Origin: Sphingomonas lenta
Lineage (GTDB): Bacteria > Pseudomonadota > Alphaproteobacteria > Sphingomonadales > Sphingomonadaceae
Length of the DNA stretch: 64,000 bases
Direction of reading: 5' to 3'
NCBI RefSeq assembly: GCF_002288825.1
Contig: NZ_NSLI01000002.1
Location: 124,001-188,000 of the forward strand
Shown here: in pieces, positions 55,292 to 63,716 of the stretch
How the letters are laid out: the number at the start of each line of letters is the position of its first letter
Position numbering within the stretch: position 1 is the first letter of the stretch
The notes under the pieces: generated by a model
What the model was told of the DNA's origin: nothing
What the model saw: the letters and a program-made list of their open reading frames with translations, nothing else
The model's database searches: none
Position numbers and translations under genes: made by a program

Positions 55292-56272
55292 ATGACACAG
55301 GACCGTAACGAACAGGCGTCCCCCGCCCTCTCCCGCATCGGCCTGGCCGTGCTCGGCGCGGCGGCGGCGGGCGTGGGGCTGGCGGTGGCGTCCGAGCTGC
55401 TGGGGCGCGACGCGGAGCGGCAGGTGCCCGCCGATGGGCATTTCCTCGACGTGGAGGGCGCGCGGCTGCACTTCGTGGACAGCGGATCGGGCCGGCCGAT
55501 CGTGATGGTGCACGGGCTGGCCGGGCAGCTGCGCAACTTCACACACTCGCTGACCGCGATGCTGGAGGGCGAGCACCGGCTGATCGCGGTGGACCGGCCC
55601 CGCTACGGCTACTCGACGGCGAAGCCCGGCACGGAGCCGAACCTGCGCGACCAAGGTCGATTGCTGGCGCGCTTCATCGACAAGCTCGGGCTGGAGAAGC
55701 CGCTGGTCGTCGGCCATTCGATGGGCGGCGCGGTGGCGCTGGCGGCGGCGCTGCACGCGCCCAAGAAAATCGGCGGGCTGGTGCTGCTCGCGCCGCTGAC
55801 GCAGGTGCTGGATCAGGCTCCGGAGGCGCTCAGGCTATTGCAGCGCGACTCGCGCGCGGCGCGCGCGGCGATGGCGCGGCTGTTCGGCGTGCCGGTCGGG
55901 CGGCTCGGCCGGCGGGTGAACGAGGCGGCGATCTTCGCGCCCGATCCCGCGCCGGAGGACTTCGGGACGCGTGGCGGCGGACTGCTGGCGCTTCGGCCGC
56001 ACACGCTCGACGCCGCGATGTACGAGGTGGGCGTGTCCAAGGACGATCTGGAGGCGATCGTGCCGCGCTACGGCGAGCTCAAGCTTCCGGTGTCGATCCT
56101 GTTCGCTCGCGAGGACAATCTGCTCGACCCCGACCTGCACGGGCGGCGCACCGCGCGCGAGATACCGGGGGCGGTGTTCGAGGAGATCGAGGGCGGCCAC
56201 ATGCTGCCCGTCACGCATCCGGAGGCGTGCGCCCGGGTGATCCGCGCGACCTATGCCCGCGTGAAGCGATGA
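55292..56272 (+). CDS. alpha/beta hydrolase with N-terminal membrane segment
   Basis: 326-residue hydrolase: N-terminal hydrophobic helix (about 15-35), oxyanion motif MVHGLAGQ, nucleophile elbow GHSMGG (Ser143), acid Asp in LFAREDNLLDPD, and late His in EGGHMLPVTHP. It looks like an inner-membrane-anchored esterase or haloalkane-dehalogenase-like enzyme. An alternative GTG at 55274 adds six residues. Divergent from the Cys-rich gene by 79 bases. Confidence 0.87.
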   Translation: MTQDRNEQASPALSRIGLAVLGAAAAGVGLAVASELLGRDAERQVPADGHFLDVEGARLHFVDSGSGRPIVMVHGLAGQLRNFTHSLTAMLEGEHRLIAVDRPRYGYSTAKPGTEPNLRDQGRLLARFIDKLGLEKPLVVGHSMGGAVALAAALHAPKKIGGLVLLAPLTQVLDQAPEALRLLQRDSRAARAAMARLFGVPVGRLGRRVNEAAIFAPDPAPEDFGTRGGGLLALRPHTLDAAMYEVGVSKDDLEAIVPRYGELKLPVSILFAREDNLLDPDLHGRRTAREIPGAVFEEIEGGHMLPVTHPEACARVIRATYARVKR

Positions 56273-57693
56273 GGCCGGCGTAGGCGGCGGAACAGCCCGC
56301 GCTTCGTCAGCGGCTCGAACATCTCGTCGGCGCCCTCGGGGTCGAGCACCTCGTTGTCGGCGAGCCATTCGGTGACGGCGTTGAGCTCGGGCACCTGATA
56401 GGGATCGAGCGTCTTGCCGTCCCCGCGCAGGCGCTCGACGGTCTCGATCAGCGACCCGGTCTCGTCGAGCAGGCGGGCGACCTCGGCGGGGCCTACGCCC
56501 AGGTGCTCGGCCAGGAGCTCGGCGCGCAGCCGCGCGATCGTGGCGCGCGTCTCCTCGTCCTGCGCCTCGATCACGAGGTCGCATTCGGTGTCGAGGCGGA
56601 GCGAGCGGTTGTTCATGTTGCTCGAGCCGAGCCTGAGCACGTCGGCGTCGGCGATCAGGATCTTGGCGTGGCAGTAGATGTCGGTGCCGCGCGCGGTGAC
56701 CGGGTGGTAGAGGCGCAGCCGCTTGTGCGGGTCGCGCTGCCACAGCGCCGTCACGAGCCGCGCGCGGGCGGTGTCCATCGCGATCGGCTCCAGCCAGCCC
56801 TGCGCGTGCCGGGGGTTGATGATCACGATCTCGGGGCCGTCGGCCTCGGCCAAGCGGCGGGAGATCGCCTCTGCGATGCGGCGCGAGGCGAAGTACTGCG
56901 ACTCGATGTAGAGGTGACGCTTGGCGCGCGCGATCAGGTTGAGGAACAGCGCCTCCGATTCGAACACCGGCTCGACGTCGGGCAGCGCGGGGATCGTGCG
57001 GGCGATGCCGACGGGGATGTCGGCGAAGTCGACGGGCAGGCCTTCGGGCCAGCAGGGGTCGAGCGGCGGCAGCGGTTCGAGCGGCTCGCCGCCCGCCAGC
57101 CGCCAGCGATCGCGCGCGATGGCGCCCAGCGCGGCGGCGACCTCGCCCTCGACGCAAGTGGTGGCGTCGTGCCAGGGCTTGTACGCCAGGCCGGTGGGGG
57201 TGCGGCGGCCGGGCTGATCGTCGAGGTGGTCGCACGTGTCCCAGCGCTCACTGGTCACGTCGATACCGCCGCAGAACGCCAGGCAGTCGTCGACCACGGC
57301 GATCTTCTGGTGGTGCGACGAGCCGACCGGGTGGTGGCCGTCGAGCTTGGTGGTGATGTTCGGGCGCGCCATCCAGCGCAACAGCGTGAACACGGTGGTG
57401 CCGCGGAACAGCGTCTTGATCGCGCCGAAATCCCAGCGGAGGAGATAGATCTCCAGGTCGGGATTGCGCTCGGAGAGCCAGGAGATAAGGCCGCCCACCG
57501 TGCGCGGCTCGCCGGGATGCCGCCGCTCCGGGTCGAGCGGGATGCGCGCGTCGAAATCCCAGCCGATCAGCATGATGCGGCGGCGCGCGCCCAGCATGGC
57601 GGTGCGCAGGCGCTTGAAATAGGCGTCGGCGTCGACAATCACCGCGACCTTGCTCGCGTGCGCCACGCGCCAGACGTCGACCCCCGCTTCCAT
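56251..57693 (-). CDS. phospholipase D-like protein
   Basis: 480-residue phosphodiesterase of the PLD superfamily with two HKD motifs, HHQKIAVVDD and HAKILIADADVLRLGSSNMNNRS, each with the GG/GSN follow-up. Related proteins act as phospholipase D or cardiolipin synthase. There is no signal peptide. I take the ATG before EAGVDVWRVAHASK (57693); the open frame extends to 57741 (MRFHLAWTPRAATRAR), which would nearly touch the dinB SOS box. It overlaps the hydrolase end by 22 bases, tail to tail. Confidence 0.88.
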   Translation of the reverse strand: MEAGVDVWRVAHASKVAVIVDADAYFKRLRTAMLGARRRIMLIGWDFDARIPLDPERRHPGEPRTVGGLISWLSERNPDLEIYLLRWDFGAIKTLFRGTTVFTLLRWMARPNITTKLDGHHPVGSSHHQKIAVVDDCLAFCGGIDVTSERWDTCDHLDDQPGRRTPTGLAYKPWHDATTCVEGEVAAALGAIARDRWRLAGGEPLEPLPPLDPCWPEGLPVDFADIPVGIARTIPALPDVEPVFESEALFLNLIARAKRHLYIESQYFASRRIAEAISRRLAEADGPEIVIINPRHAQGWLEPIAMDTARARLVTALWQRDPHKRLRLYHPVTARGTDIYCHAKILIADADVLRLGSSNMNNRSLRLDTECDLVIEAQDEETRATIARLRAELLAEHLGVGPAEVARLLDETGSLIETVERLRGDGKTLDPYQVPELNAVTEWLADNEVLDPEGADEMFEPLTKRGLFRRLRRPHRFTRA

Positions 57694-57750
57694 GCGCGCC
57701 CTTGTGGCCGCGCGCGGCGTCCAAGCCAAATGGAATCGCATGAGTGAAAC

Positions 57751-57765
57751 GTTCCGGCTATGTTC
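57751..57765 (+). promoter_or_regulatory. LexA (SOS) box of dinB
   Basis: GTTC-CGGCTAT-GTTC, a perfect match to the alphaproteobacterial direct-repeat LexA box GTTC-N7-GTTC, ending 8 bases before GTG 57774. The position supports SOS control of dinB and argues that translation starts at 57774 rather than at the upstream GTG 57744, which lies before the box. Confidence 0.8.
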
Positions 57766-57773
57766 GCGACGTC

Positions 57774-58823
57774 GTGACTCGCAAGATCATCCATATCGAC
57801 ATGGACGCTTTCTTCGCGTCGGTGGAGCAGCGGGACGATCCGTCGCTCCGGGGCAAGCCGGTGGCGGTCGGCGGCGGCGGTCCGCGCGGGGTGGTCGCGG
57901 CGGCGAGCTACGAGGCGCGCAAGTTCGGGGTGCGCTCCGCGATGCCGGGCGCGCAGGCGGTCAGGCGCTGCCCGGAGCTCTTGTTCGTGAAGCCGCGGTT
58001 CGACGTGTACGCGAGCGTGTCGCGTGAGATCCGGGCGATCTTCCGCGACTATACGGACGCGGTGGAGCCCTTGTCGCTCGACGAGGCGTATCTCGACGTC
58101 ACCGGGGCCGAGTCGGCGCGCGCGGTCGCGGAGGAGATCAGGGCGCGGATCAGGGAGACGACGGGCCTGACCGCGTCGGCGGGGGTGAGCTATAACAAAT
58201 TCATCGCCAAGCTCGCGTCCGACCAGAACAAGCCGGACGGGCTATGCGTGATCTTGCCGGGGAAGGGGCCGGCGTTCGTCGCTTCTCTGCCCGTGTCGCG
58301 CTTTCACGGCGTGGGGCCGGTGACCGCCCGCAAGATGGAGCGGCTCGGCATCCTGACGGGCGCGGACCTGCGCGACCGCGACCTGCCGTTCCTGCAGGCG
58401 CATTTCGGGTCGTACGCCAATTATCTCTACGGCGCCGCGCGGGGCGAGGACCACCGGCCCGTGCGCGCGTCGCGGATCAGCAAGTCGATCGGGGCGGAGC
58501 GGACCTTCTCCACTAACATCTCGGCCGAGGCGGAGTTGGCGGAGCGGCTGGCGGGGATCGCCGACGCGGCCTGGGCGCGGGTCGAGCGGGCGCGGGTGCA
58601 TGGGCGCACGGTGACGCTGAAGCTGCGGCATCCCAGTTTCGAAACGATCACGCGGGCTAAGTCGTTCGCCGAGCCGATCGCGACGCGCGACGCGTTCCTG
58701 GCGGCGGGGCGGTTCCTGCTCGCAGGCCAGCTGCCGGTGCCGAATGGGGTGCGGCTGCTCGGGCTGACGCTGTCTGGATTAGTCGCGGAGGCGGAGCGGC
58801 CGCAGCCCGCCCTGCCCCTCTAA
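57774..58823 (+). CDS. dinB: DNA polymerase IV (translesion)
   Basis: 349-residue Y-family polymerase. Catalytic carboxylates are in HIDMDAFFASVE and LSLDEAYLDVT; steric/fingers residues SYEARKFGVRSAMP; thumb VGPVTARKMERLGI; little-finger domain (KSIGAERTFSTNIS...). The C-terminal clamp-binding peptide is not obvious (AERPQPALPL). The GTG at 57774 gives MTRKIIHIDMDAFF, the family-typical start, directly after a LexA box. Induced by DNA damage. Confidence 0.95.
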   Translation: MTRKIIHIDMDAFFASVEQRDDPSLRGKPVAVGGGGPRGVVAAASYEARKFGVRSAMPGAQAVRRCPELLFVKPRFDVYASVSREIRAIFRDYTDAVEPLSLDEAYLDVTGAESARAVAEEIRARIRETTGLTASAGVSYNKFIAKLASDQNKPDGLCVILPGKGPAFVASLPVSRFHGVGPVTARKMERLGILTGADLRDRDLPFLQAHFGSYANYLYGAARGEDHRPVRASRISKSIGAERTFSTNISAEAELAERLAGIADAAWARVERARVHGRTVTLKLRHPSFETITRAKSFAEPIATRDAFLAAGRFLLAGQLPVPNGVRLLGLTLSGLVAEAERPQPALPL

Positions 58824-58884
58824 GCCGATGGACGCGCCGCGCCCGCTTGGTTAACATCCGCCCTGAGAGGGGCGGTCGAAGCGT

Positions 58885-59961
58885 ATGCAGGTGGATCCGT
58901 GGCTGATCGGCGCGATCGCGCTCGCCGCGGGCGGCTACGCCACCTACCTGCTCGCGCTGACGCGGAACCTCGTCGAGCCGAACCGAACGTCCTGGCTGAT
59001 CTGGGCCGCGGCGACTGGCGTGGAGGCGGGCACCTACGCCGCCGTCAATCCGGACGCGCCGCAGGCGATCGTGTTCGCGCTGTCGACGGTCGCATGCGTC
59101 GTCGTCACCGCGGCGATGTGGCGGCGCTCGCGCTGGCGCGCCCCCGACCCGCTGGAGATCGCCTGCCTCGTCGCCTGCCTGGGGGCGATCACGTTGTGGG
59201 TGTTCTTCCGGCAGGCGTTCTGGGCGCACATGCTCGTCGTCGCGGCCGTGCCCGTGAGCTTCTGGCCGACCTGGGCGAGCGTGCGCGAGGACGCAGGCCG
59301 CGAGCGGACGCCGGCCTGGGGGTTGTGGACGCTGGGCGACTTCGCGACGCTGGTGGTGGCGACGCGCGCGGCGCCGATCGGGCTCGAGGAGCACGGCTAC
59401 GTCTTCGTGGAGCTGGTCTGCCACGCGAGCGTGTGGCTGATGATCGGGCTCGGCTCGATCCTGCCGCGGCGGCGGGCGGCGGCGTTCGCCGTGCGCGACA
59501 CGCATCTAGGCCGCGCGGTGTTCGCGGCGGAGCCGTTCGCGGAAGGCCAAGCGATCACGCGCTTCTCGGGCCGACGCGTCGGCGCGGGCCGGGTGCGCTG
59601 GCCGCTGGAGGGAGCCGACGACCGGTTCGTGCAGGTCGCGCCCGACGCGTATCTGGGTCCGTCGGGGCGAATCGACGACCTGATCAACCACAGCTGCGAT
59701 CCGAATGCGGGCCTGCGCTTCACGCCGGCGGGCGTGCTCCTCGTCGCGATCCGGCCGATCCAACCGGGCGAGGAGATCGCTTGGGACTATTCCACCACCG
59801 TCGGCGAGGCGGGCTGGCGCATGGCGTGCCGGTGCGGAAGCGCGAAATGCCGGGGCGTGGTAGAGGGTTTCACGTCGCTGCCGGAGGATCGGCGGCGCTG
59901 GTTCGAGGAGCAGGGTCTGGTCGCGCCCTATCTACAAGAGCGCGCCGCTCAGGCGGCCTGA
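58885..59961 (+). CDS. membrane-anchored SET-domain protein
   Basis: 358-residue fusion. Residues 1-195 form seven hydrophobic helices with an apparent internal duplication: GGYATYLLALTRNLVEPNRTSWLIW (16-40) mirrors FWPTWASVREDAGRERTPAWGLW (127-149), a PQ-loop/SWEET-like pattern. Residues 203-330 are a SET domain: HLGRAVFAAEPFAEGQAI, the knot motif NHSCDPN (268-274), GEEIAWDYS (295-303) and post-SET CRCGSAKC (315-322). The four zinc ligands expected of SET enzymes (Cys271, 315, 317, 322) are all there. A lysine methyltransferase at the inner membrane is the inference; the substrate is unknown. Confidence 0.88.
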   Translation: MQVDPWLIGAIALAAGGYATYLLALTRNLVEPNRTSWLIWAAATGVEAGTYAAVNPDAPQAIVFALSTVACVVVTAAMWRRSRWRAPDPLEIACLVACLGAITLWVFFRQAFWAHMLVVAAVPVSFWPTWASVREDAGRERTPAWGLWTLGDFATLVVATRAAPIGLEEHGYVFVELVCHASVWLMIGLGSILPRRRAAAFAVRDTHLGRAVFAAEPFAEGQAITRFSGRRVGAGRVRWPLEGADDRFVQVAPDAYLGPSGRIDDLINHSCDPNAGLRFTPAGVLLVAIRPIQPGEEIAWDYSTTVGEAGWRMACRCGSAKCRGVVEGFTSLPEDRRRWFEEQGLVAPYLQERAAQAA

Positions 59962-61775
59962 GCCAGCGCGGCCCCGGCGCTCTTGAGCGTCAGCACGGCG
60001 GTCGCCCCCTTACCCCAGCCCTCGCTCTCCAGCCGGAGCGCGCCTTGCATGGCCGTCATCGAATTGGCGCACCAGTGGAGGCCGAGCCCGCCCGACTTGT
60101 GCGCGCGCGTCGAGAAGCCGCGCTGGAAGAAGATTTCGCCGCGTTCGGGCTCGAAGCCCTCGCCGTCGTCGCGGATGCGGACCTCGGTCGTGTCGCCGAC
60201 TTCGACGACGGTGACCGCGATCGAGCCGCTGGTCCGCCCCGTCGCGGCGATCGCCTCGGCGGCGTTGCCGAGCAAGTTACCGACCACCTGGCTGAGCAGC
60301 ACGCGGTTGGCGAGCACGGTATGAACCGCGCCGGGGAAGCTGACGGCGATATCGAGGCCGTGCGAGTAGCGCGCGATGGCGGCGTTGCGGGCGACCACCT
60401 CCGACACGTCGCAGGGCTCGAGCTGCGGACGCTCATGCGCGTGCGCCTGTTGCTGACCGATAATCTCGAGGACGTGCGCCATCGCCTCGCGCCCGACCTG
60501 GAGTTCGCGGACCTGCGCCTCGCGGGCGCGCAGCTCGGCCTCGACCGCGGCGGCCACGAAGGCGCTGAGCTTCTGACGCCGCGCACCCGTAACCTCGTCG
60601 CGCGCGAGCTCGCCCAGCGCGCGGTCGAGCGTGGCGCGGTCGACCGGCGGCGCCTGGGCGACGCCCTGGCTCAGGATGGTGCTGACCGGATTGAGCGCGT
60701 TGCGGACGTTGTGCATGACCGCGACCGCGCTCTCCGAGCGGCCGAGCTGGAAACTCTGCGCCTCGATCTGCTCGCGCAGCGCGCGGAGCTGGGCGAGCAT
60801 CGCGTTGAAGCTCGCGCCGAGCGAACCGATCTCGTCGGCGCGACGCTCGCCTTCAAGGAGCGCGAGCGAGCCGGACGCGCGGACATGCTGCATGTGCCGC
60901 TCGACGCGGTGTAGCGGCTTCAGGACCAGGCGGTCGATCACGCGGCGAAGGACCATCAACACGAGCAGCAACAACACCGTTGATCCGGCCACGGCGAGCA
61001 TCAGCATGCGGCGGCCGAGCAGCGACACGTCGCGCGGCACCTCGAAGCGCGCCGCGCCGATCGCGCGGCCGTCTGCGCCCGCGATGGGCACGGCCAGCCC
61101 CAAGGTGGCGCGCGTCGGCGTGGTGAGCCGGTCAGGCGGCCGGAGGTCGATCGCCGCCCTCACCTGCAACAGGTCGGACATGGCTCCGGACGTCAGCACG
61201 CGCGCCATCAGCACGTGGCCGCGGGGCTCGCCCGTGCCGTCGGAACGGCGGATCACCGCCGCGGCGACGGCGACGATCCGGCCGTCGATCTCGGCGAACC
61301 AACCGGCGGAGCGGCGGCCGGCGAGCACTCGCGCGAGGTCAGTCGCGGCGATCCGCTCGACGAGCCGGGCGCGCAGTCGGGCGTCCTGACGGCCCGAACC
61401 CTGCCAACGCGCGATCACCACGTGGCGATCGGGGGCGACATAGGCCATGCCCTGGACGCCGAGATTGCTCATGGCGAGCGGCGAGAAGCTCTCCTCCTCG
61501 AATGCACGGCTGCGCTCGGCCATATAGTCGTAGCTGTCGGTCCAGTCGCCATAGTCGCGCACCGCGCTCTCCACCTTGGCGGCGTAGTCGGCGAGCGCGG
61601 CGCGCGTCCGGTCGGCGTGCGCCTCCACGGCGCGGCGCTCCAGCGTGTCGAAGCTGGGCGTGATGACGGCGGCGAGCAGCAGCGTCACGCCGATCGCGGC
61701 CGCGACTCCGACGCCCGTCAGGATCAGGATGAGCTTCGCGCCGAGCGAGGCCGACGCGATGCGGCGCGCGGCCAT
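59949..61775 (-). CDS. CHASE4-HAMP sensor histidine kinase
   Basis: 608-residue kinase: helix 1 (about 13-38), periplasmic CHASE4-like domain (about 39-255; RDYGDWTDSYDYM), helix 2 (about 256-278), HAMP (279-332), phosphoacceptor region VAVMHNVRNALNPVS (His355), and a GHKL ATPase with N box GNLLGNAAEAI, DDGEGFEP and GGLGLHWC. The H-box HNVRNALNP is of the less common HN-x-RN type. Its start shares one base with the stop of the REC-GGDEF-EAL gene. Its end overlaps the SET gene tail by 13 bases. Confidence 0.9.
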   Translation of the reverse strand: MAARRIASASLGAKLILILTGVGVAAAIGVTLLLAAVITPSFDTLERRAVEAHADRTRAALADYAAKVESAVRDYGDWTDSYDYMAERSRAFEEESFSPLAMSNLGVQGMAYVAPDRHVVIARWQGSGRQDARLRARLVERIAATDLARVLAGRRSAGWFAEIDGRIVAVAAAVIRRSDGTGEPRGHVLMARVLTSGAMSDLLQVRAAIDLRPPDRLTTPTRATLGLAVPIAGADGRAIGAARFEVPRDVSLLGRRMLMLAVAGSTVLLLLVLMVLRRVIDRLVLKPLHRVERHMQHVRASGSLALLEGERRADEIGSLGASFNAMLAQLRALREQIEAQSFQLGRSESAVAVMHNVRNALNPVSTILSQGVAQAPPVDRATLDRALGELARDEVTGARRQKLSAFVAAAVEAELRAREAQVRELQVGREAMAHVLEIIGQQQAHAHERPQLEPCDVSEVVARNAAIARYSHGLDIAVSFPGAVHTVLANRVLLSQVVGNLLGNAAEAIAATGRTSGSIAVTVVEVGDTTEVRIRDDGEGFEPERGEIFFQRGFSTRAHKSGGLGLHWCANSMTAMQGALRLESEGWGKGATAVLTLKSAGAALAQAA

Positions 61776-63637
61776 CAGCCGACCGTCCCGGTCGCGGCCT
61801 CCGTCTCGGCGCCGATGAAGCGTGCGTCCGCGAGCCGCCGCGCGACGTCGGGCGTCACGGGGCGTGACAGGTAATAGCCCTGGAGGTGCGACGCGCCGGC
61901 CATGCGGAGCGCCTGGACCTGCGCGGCCGTCTCCACCCCTTCGGCGACGACGCCGAGCCCGAGCGCGCGGGCGAGGTGGATGATCGAGTGGACGATCGCC
62001 GCCGACTCGCGCTCGCGGCCCATGCCGTCGATGAAGCTCCGGTCGATCTTGAGCGCGTCGAGCGCGAACTTGCGGATATTGTAGAGCGACGAATAGCCGG
62101 TGCCGAAATCGTCCAGCGCGATGCGGAAGCCCATCTGACGCAGCTTGTAGAGCGTCTCCGCGGCGCGCTCGGCGTCGTCGAAGATGGCGGTTTCCGTGAT
62201 CTCGATCTGGACGCGGCCGGGCTCCACGCCCGCGCGCTGGGCGCACTCGACGACGTGGCCGACGAAGTTGTGGCGGCGGAACTGGCGCGGGCTGAAGTTG
62301 ATGGAGACGTACTGGCCGGGCCAGCCCTTCACCTGTTCCAGCGCGTGCTCCAGCACCCAGTCGCCGAGTTCGTGGATCAGGTTCGACTCCTCGGCGATAG
62401 GTATGAAGACGGCGGGGCTGATCGGGCCGTACTCCGCGGTGTTCCAGCGCAGCAGCGCCTCGAAGCCGGCGATCTCCAACTCGTCGCGCTCGACGATGGG
62501 CTGGAACGCCAGGCTGAGCTCGCGCTTGTCGATCGCCTGCGCCAGACCGCCCTCGATCCGTTTGCGGAAGCGGATGCCCTCGTCCATCGCCTCGTCGAAC
62601 AGGCGCACGACGCCGCGGCCGGCGCGCTTGGCGTCGTTCAGCGCCAAGTCGGCGCGGCGGAGCACGTCCACGGGATCGTGCGCGCCGCCGTCCACGGCGA
62701 CGAGGCCGCACGAGGCCGCGCCCTGGACGGAGGCGCCGTAGATGATGTGCGTGGTCGAGCAGGCGGCGACCATGCGGTCGCAGGCCATCACCGCCGCCGT
62801 CTCGCCGGGCGTGTCGAACAGGACGCCGAACTCGTCGCCGCCCAACCGGGCGACGAGCGCGCCGTCCGGCGCGGCGCGGCTCAGGATCGCGCAGACCTCG
62901 CGGATCAGCGCGTCGCCCGCCAGGTGGCCGAGCGTGTCGTTGACGATCTTGAACCTGTCGAGGTCGATCATCGCGGTCGCGAACAGGCCCGGTTCGCGGG
63001 CGCGGTCGGCGAGCGCGCGGGTGAAGAACAAGCGGTTCGGCGCTTCGGTCAGCGAGTCGTGCGTCGCGATGTGAAGCGCGCGGCTCTCGTTCGCGGCGAG
63101 TTCGAACGACTGCTCCTCCAGGCGAAGAACCTGGTCGGCGAGCGTCGCGCGGGCGGCGGCGAGCTCGCGGTCGACCCGCCAGCGGTCGCCGAGCGCGCGC
63201 GCGGTCTGCTGGACCTCGGCGACCTCGAACGGCTTGGCGAGGTAGAAGAGCTTGTCGGCGGGACCGGCGACGCGCGCGATCTCCAGCGGCGAGAAGTCGG
63301 AATAGCCGGTGACGATGCAGAGGTTGACGTGCGCATCGAGCGCCCGGATGCGCCTGGCGGTCTCGCGGCCGTCGATGCCCGGCGGCATACGCACGTCGAT
63401 GAAGGCGACGGCGAAGGGCCGCCCTTCCGCCAGCGCACGCTCCACTTCCGCGACCGCGTCCAGACCCTGATTGTGGTGCACCAGCTCGAACTCGGGCACG
63501 GCGTCCGGCGCGGGCGCGTCCTCGCCGAACAGCTCGGACGCCATCGCGGCCAAGGCGTCGTCGGGGCCCGTCGGCGCGAAGCAGCGGCGATAGCTGTCGT
63601 GCGTCGCGGGCTCGTCGTCGACGATGAGGATGCGCAT
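61775..63637 (-). CDS. response regulator with GGDEF and EAL domains (c-di-GMP)
   Basis: 620-residue protein. REC domain (1-150) with Asp7-Asp8 and phosphoacceptor Asp81, carrying an extra insert (about 20-48). Coiled linker (150-185). GGDEF domain with intact GGDEF (266-270) and no RxxD inhibitory site before it. EAL domain with EALLRW (393-398), NFSPRQF, EITETA, DDFGTGYSS, KIDRSF and EGVET, so a working phosphodiesterase is likely. The kinase downstream (TGATG) is the evident partner. The pair would link a periplasmic signal to c-di-GMP level. Confidence 0.93.
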   Translation of the reverse strand: MRILIVDDEPATHDSYRRCFAPTGPDDALAAMASELFGEDAPAPDAVPEFELVHHNQGLDAVAEVERALAEGRPFAVAFIDVRMPPGIDGRETARRIRALDAHVNLCIVTGYSDFSPLEIARVAGPADKLFYLAKPFEVAEVQQTARALGDRWRVDRELAAARATLADQVLRLEEQSFELAANESRALHIATHDSLTEAPNRLFFTRALADRAREPGLFATAMIDLDRFKIVNDTLGHLAGDALIREVCAILSRAAPDGALVARLGGDEFGVLFDTPGETAAVMACDRMVAACSTTHIIYGASVQGAASCGLVAVDGGAHDPVDVLRRADLALNDAKRAGRGVVRLFDEAMDEGIRFRKRIEGGLAQAIDKRELSLAFQPIVERDELEIAGFEALLRWNTAEYGPISPAVFIPIAEESNLIHELGDWVLEHALEQVKGWPGQYVSINFSPRQFRRHNFVGHVVECAQRAGVEPGRVQIEITETAIFDDAERAAETLYKLRQMGFRIALDDFGTGYSSLYNIRKFALDALKIDRSFIDGMGRERESAAIVHSIIHLARALGLGVVAEGVETAAQVQALRMAGASHLQGYYLSRPVTPDVARRLADARFIGAETEAATGTVG

Positions 63638-63716
63638 GGGCCGGTGCTCCGATCGTGGTTCACCGGAGGTAAGCGGACGGGGTTACCGCGGGGTAAACGG
63701 GTGGTAGAAGTGCAGC

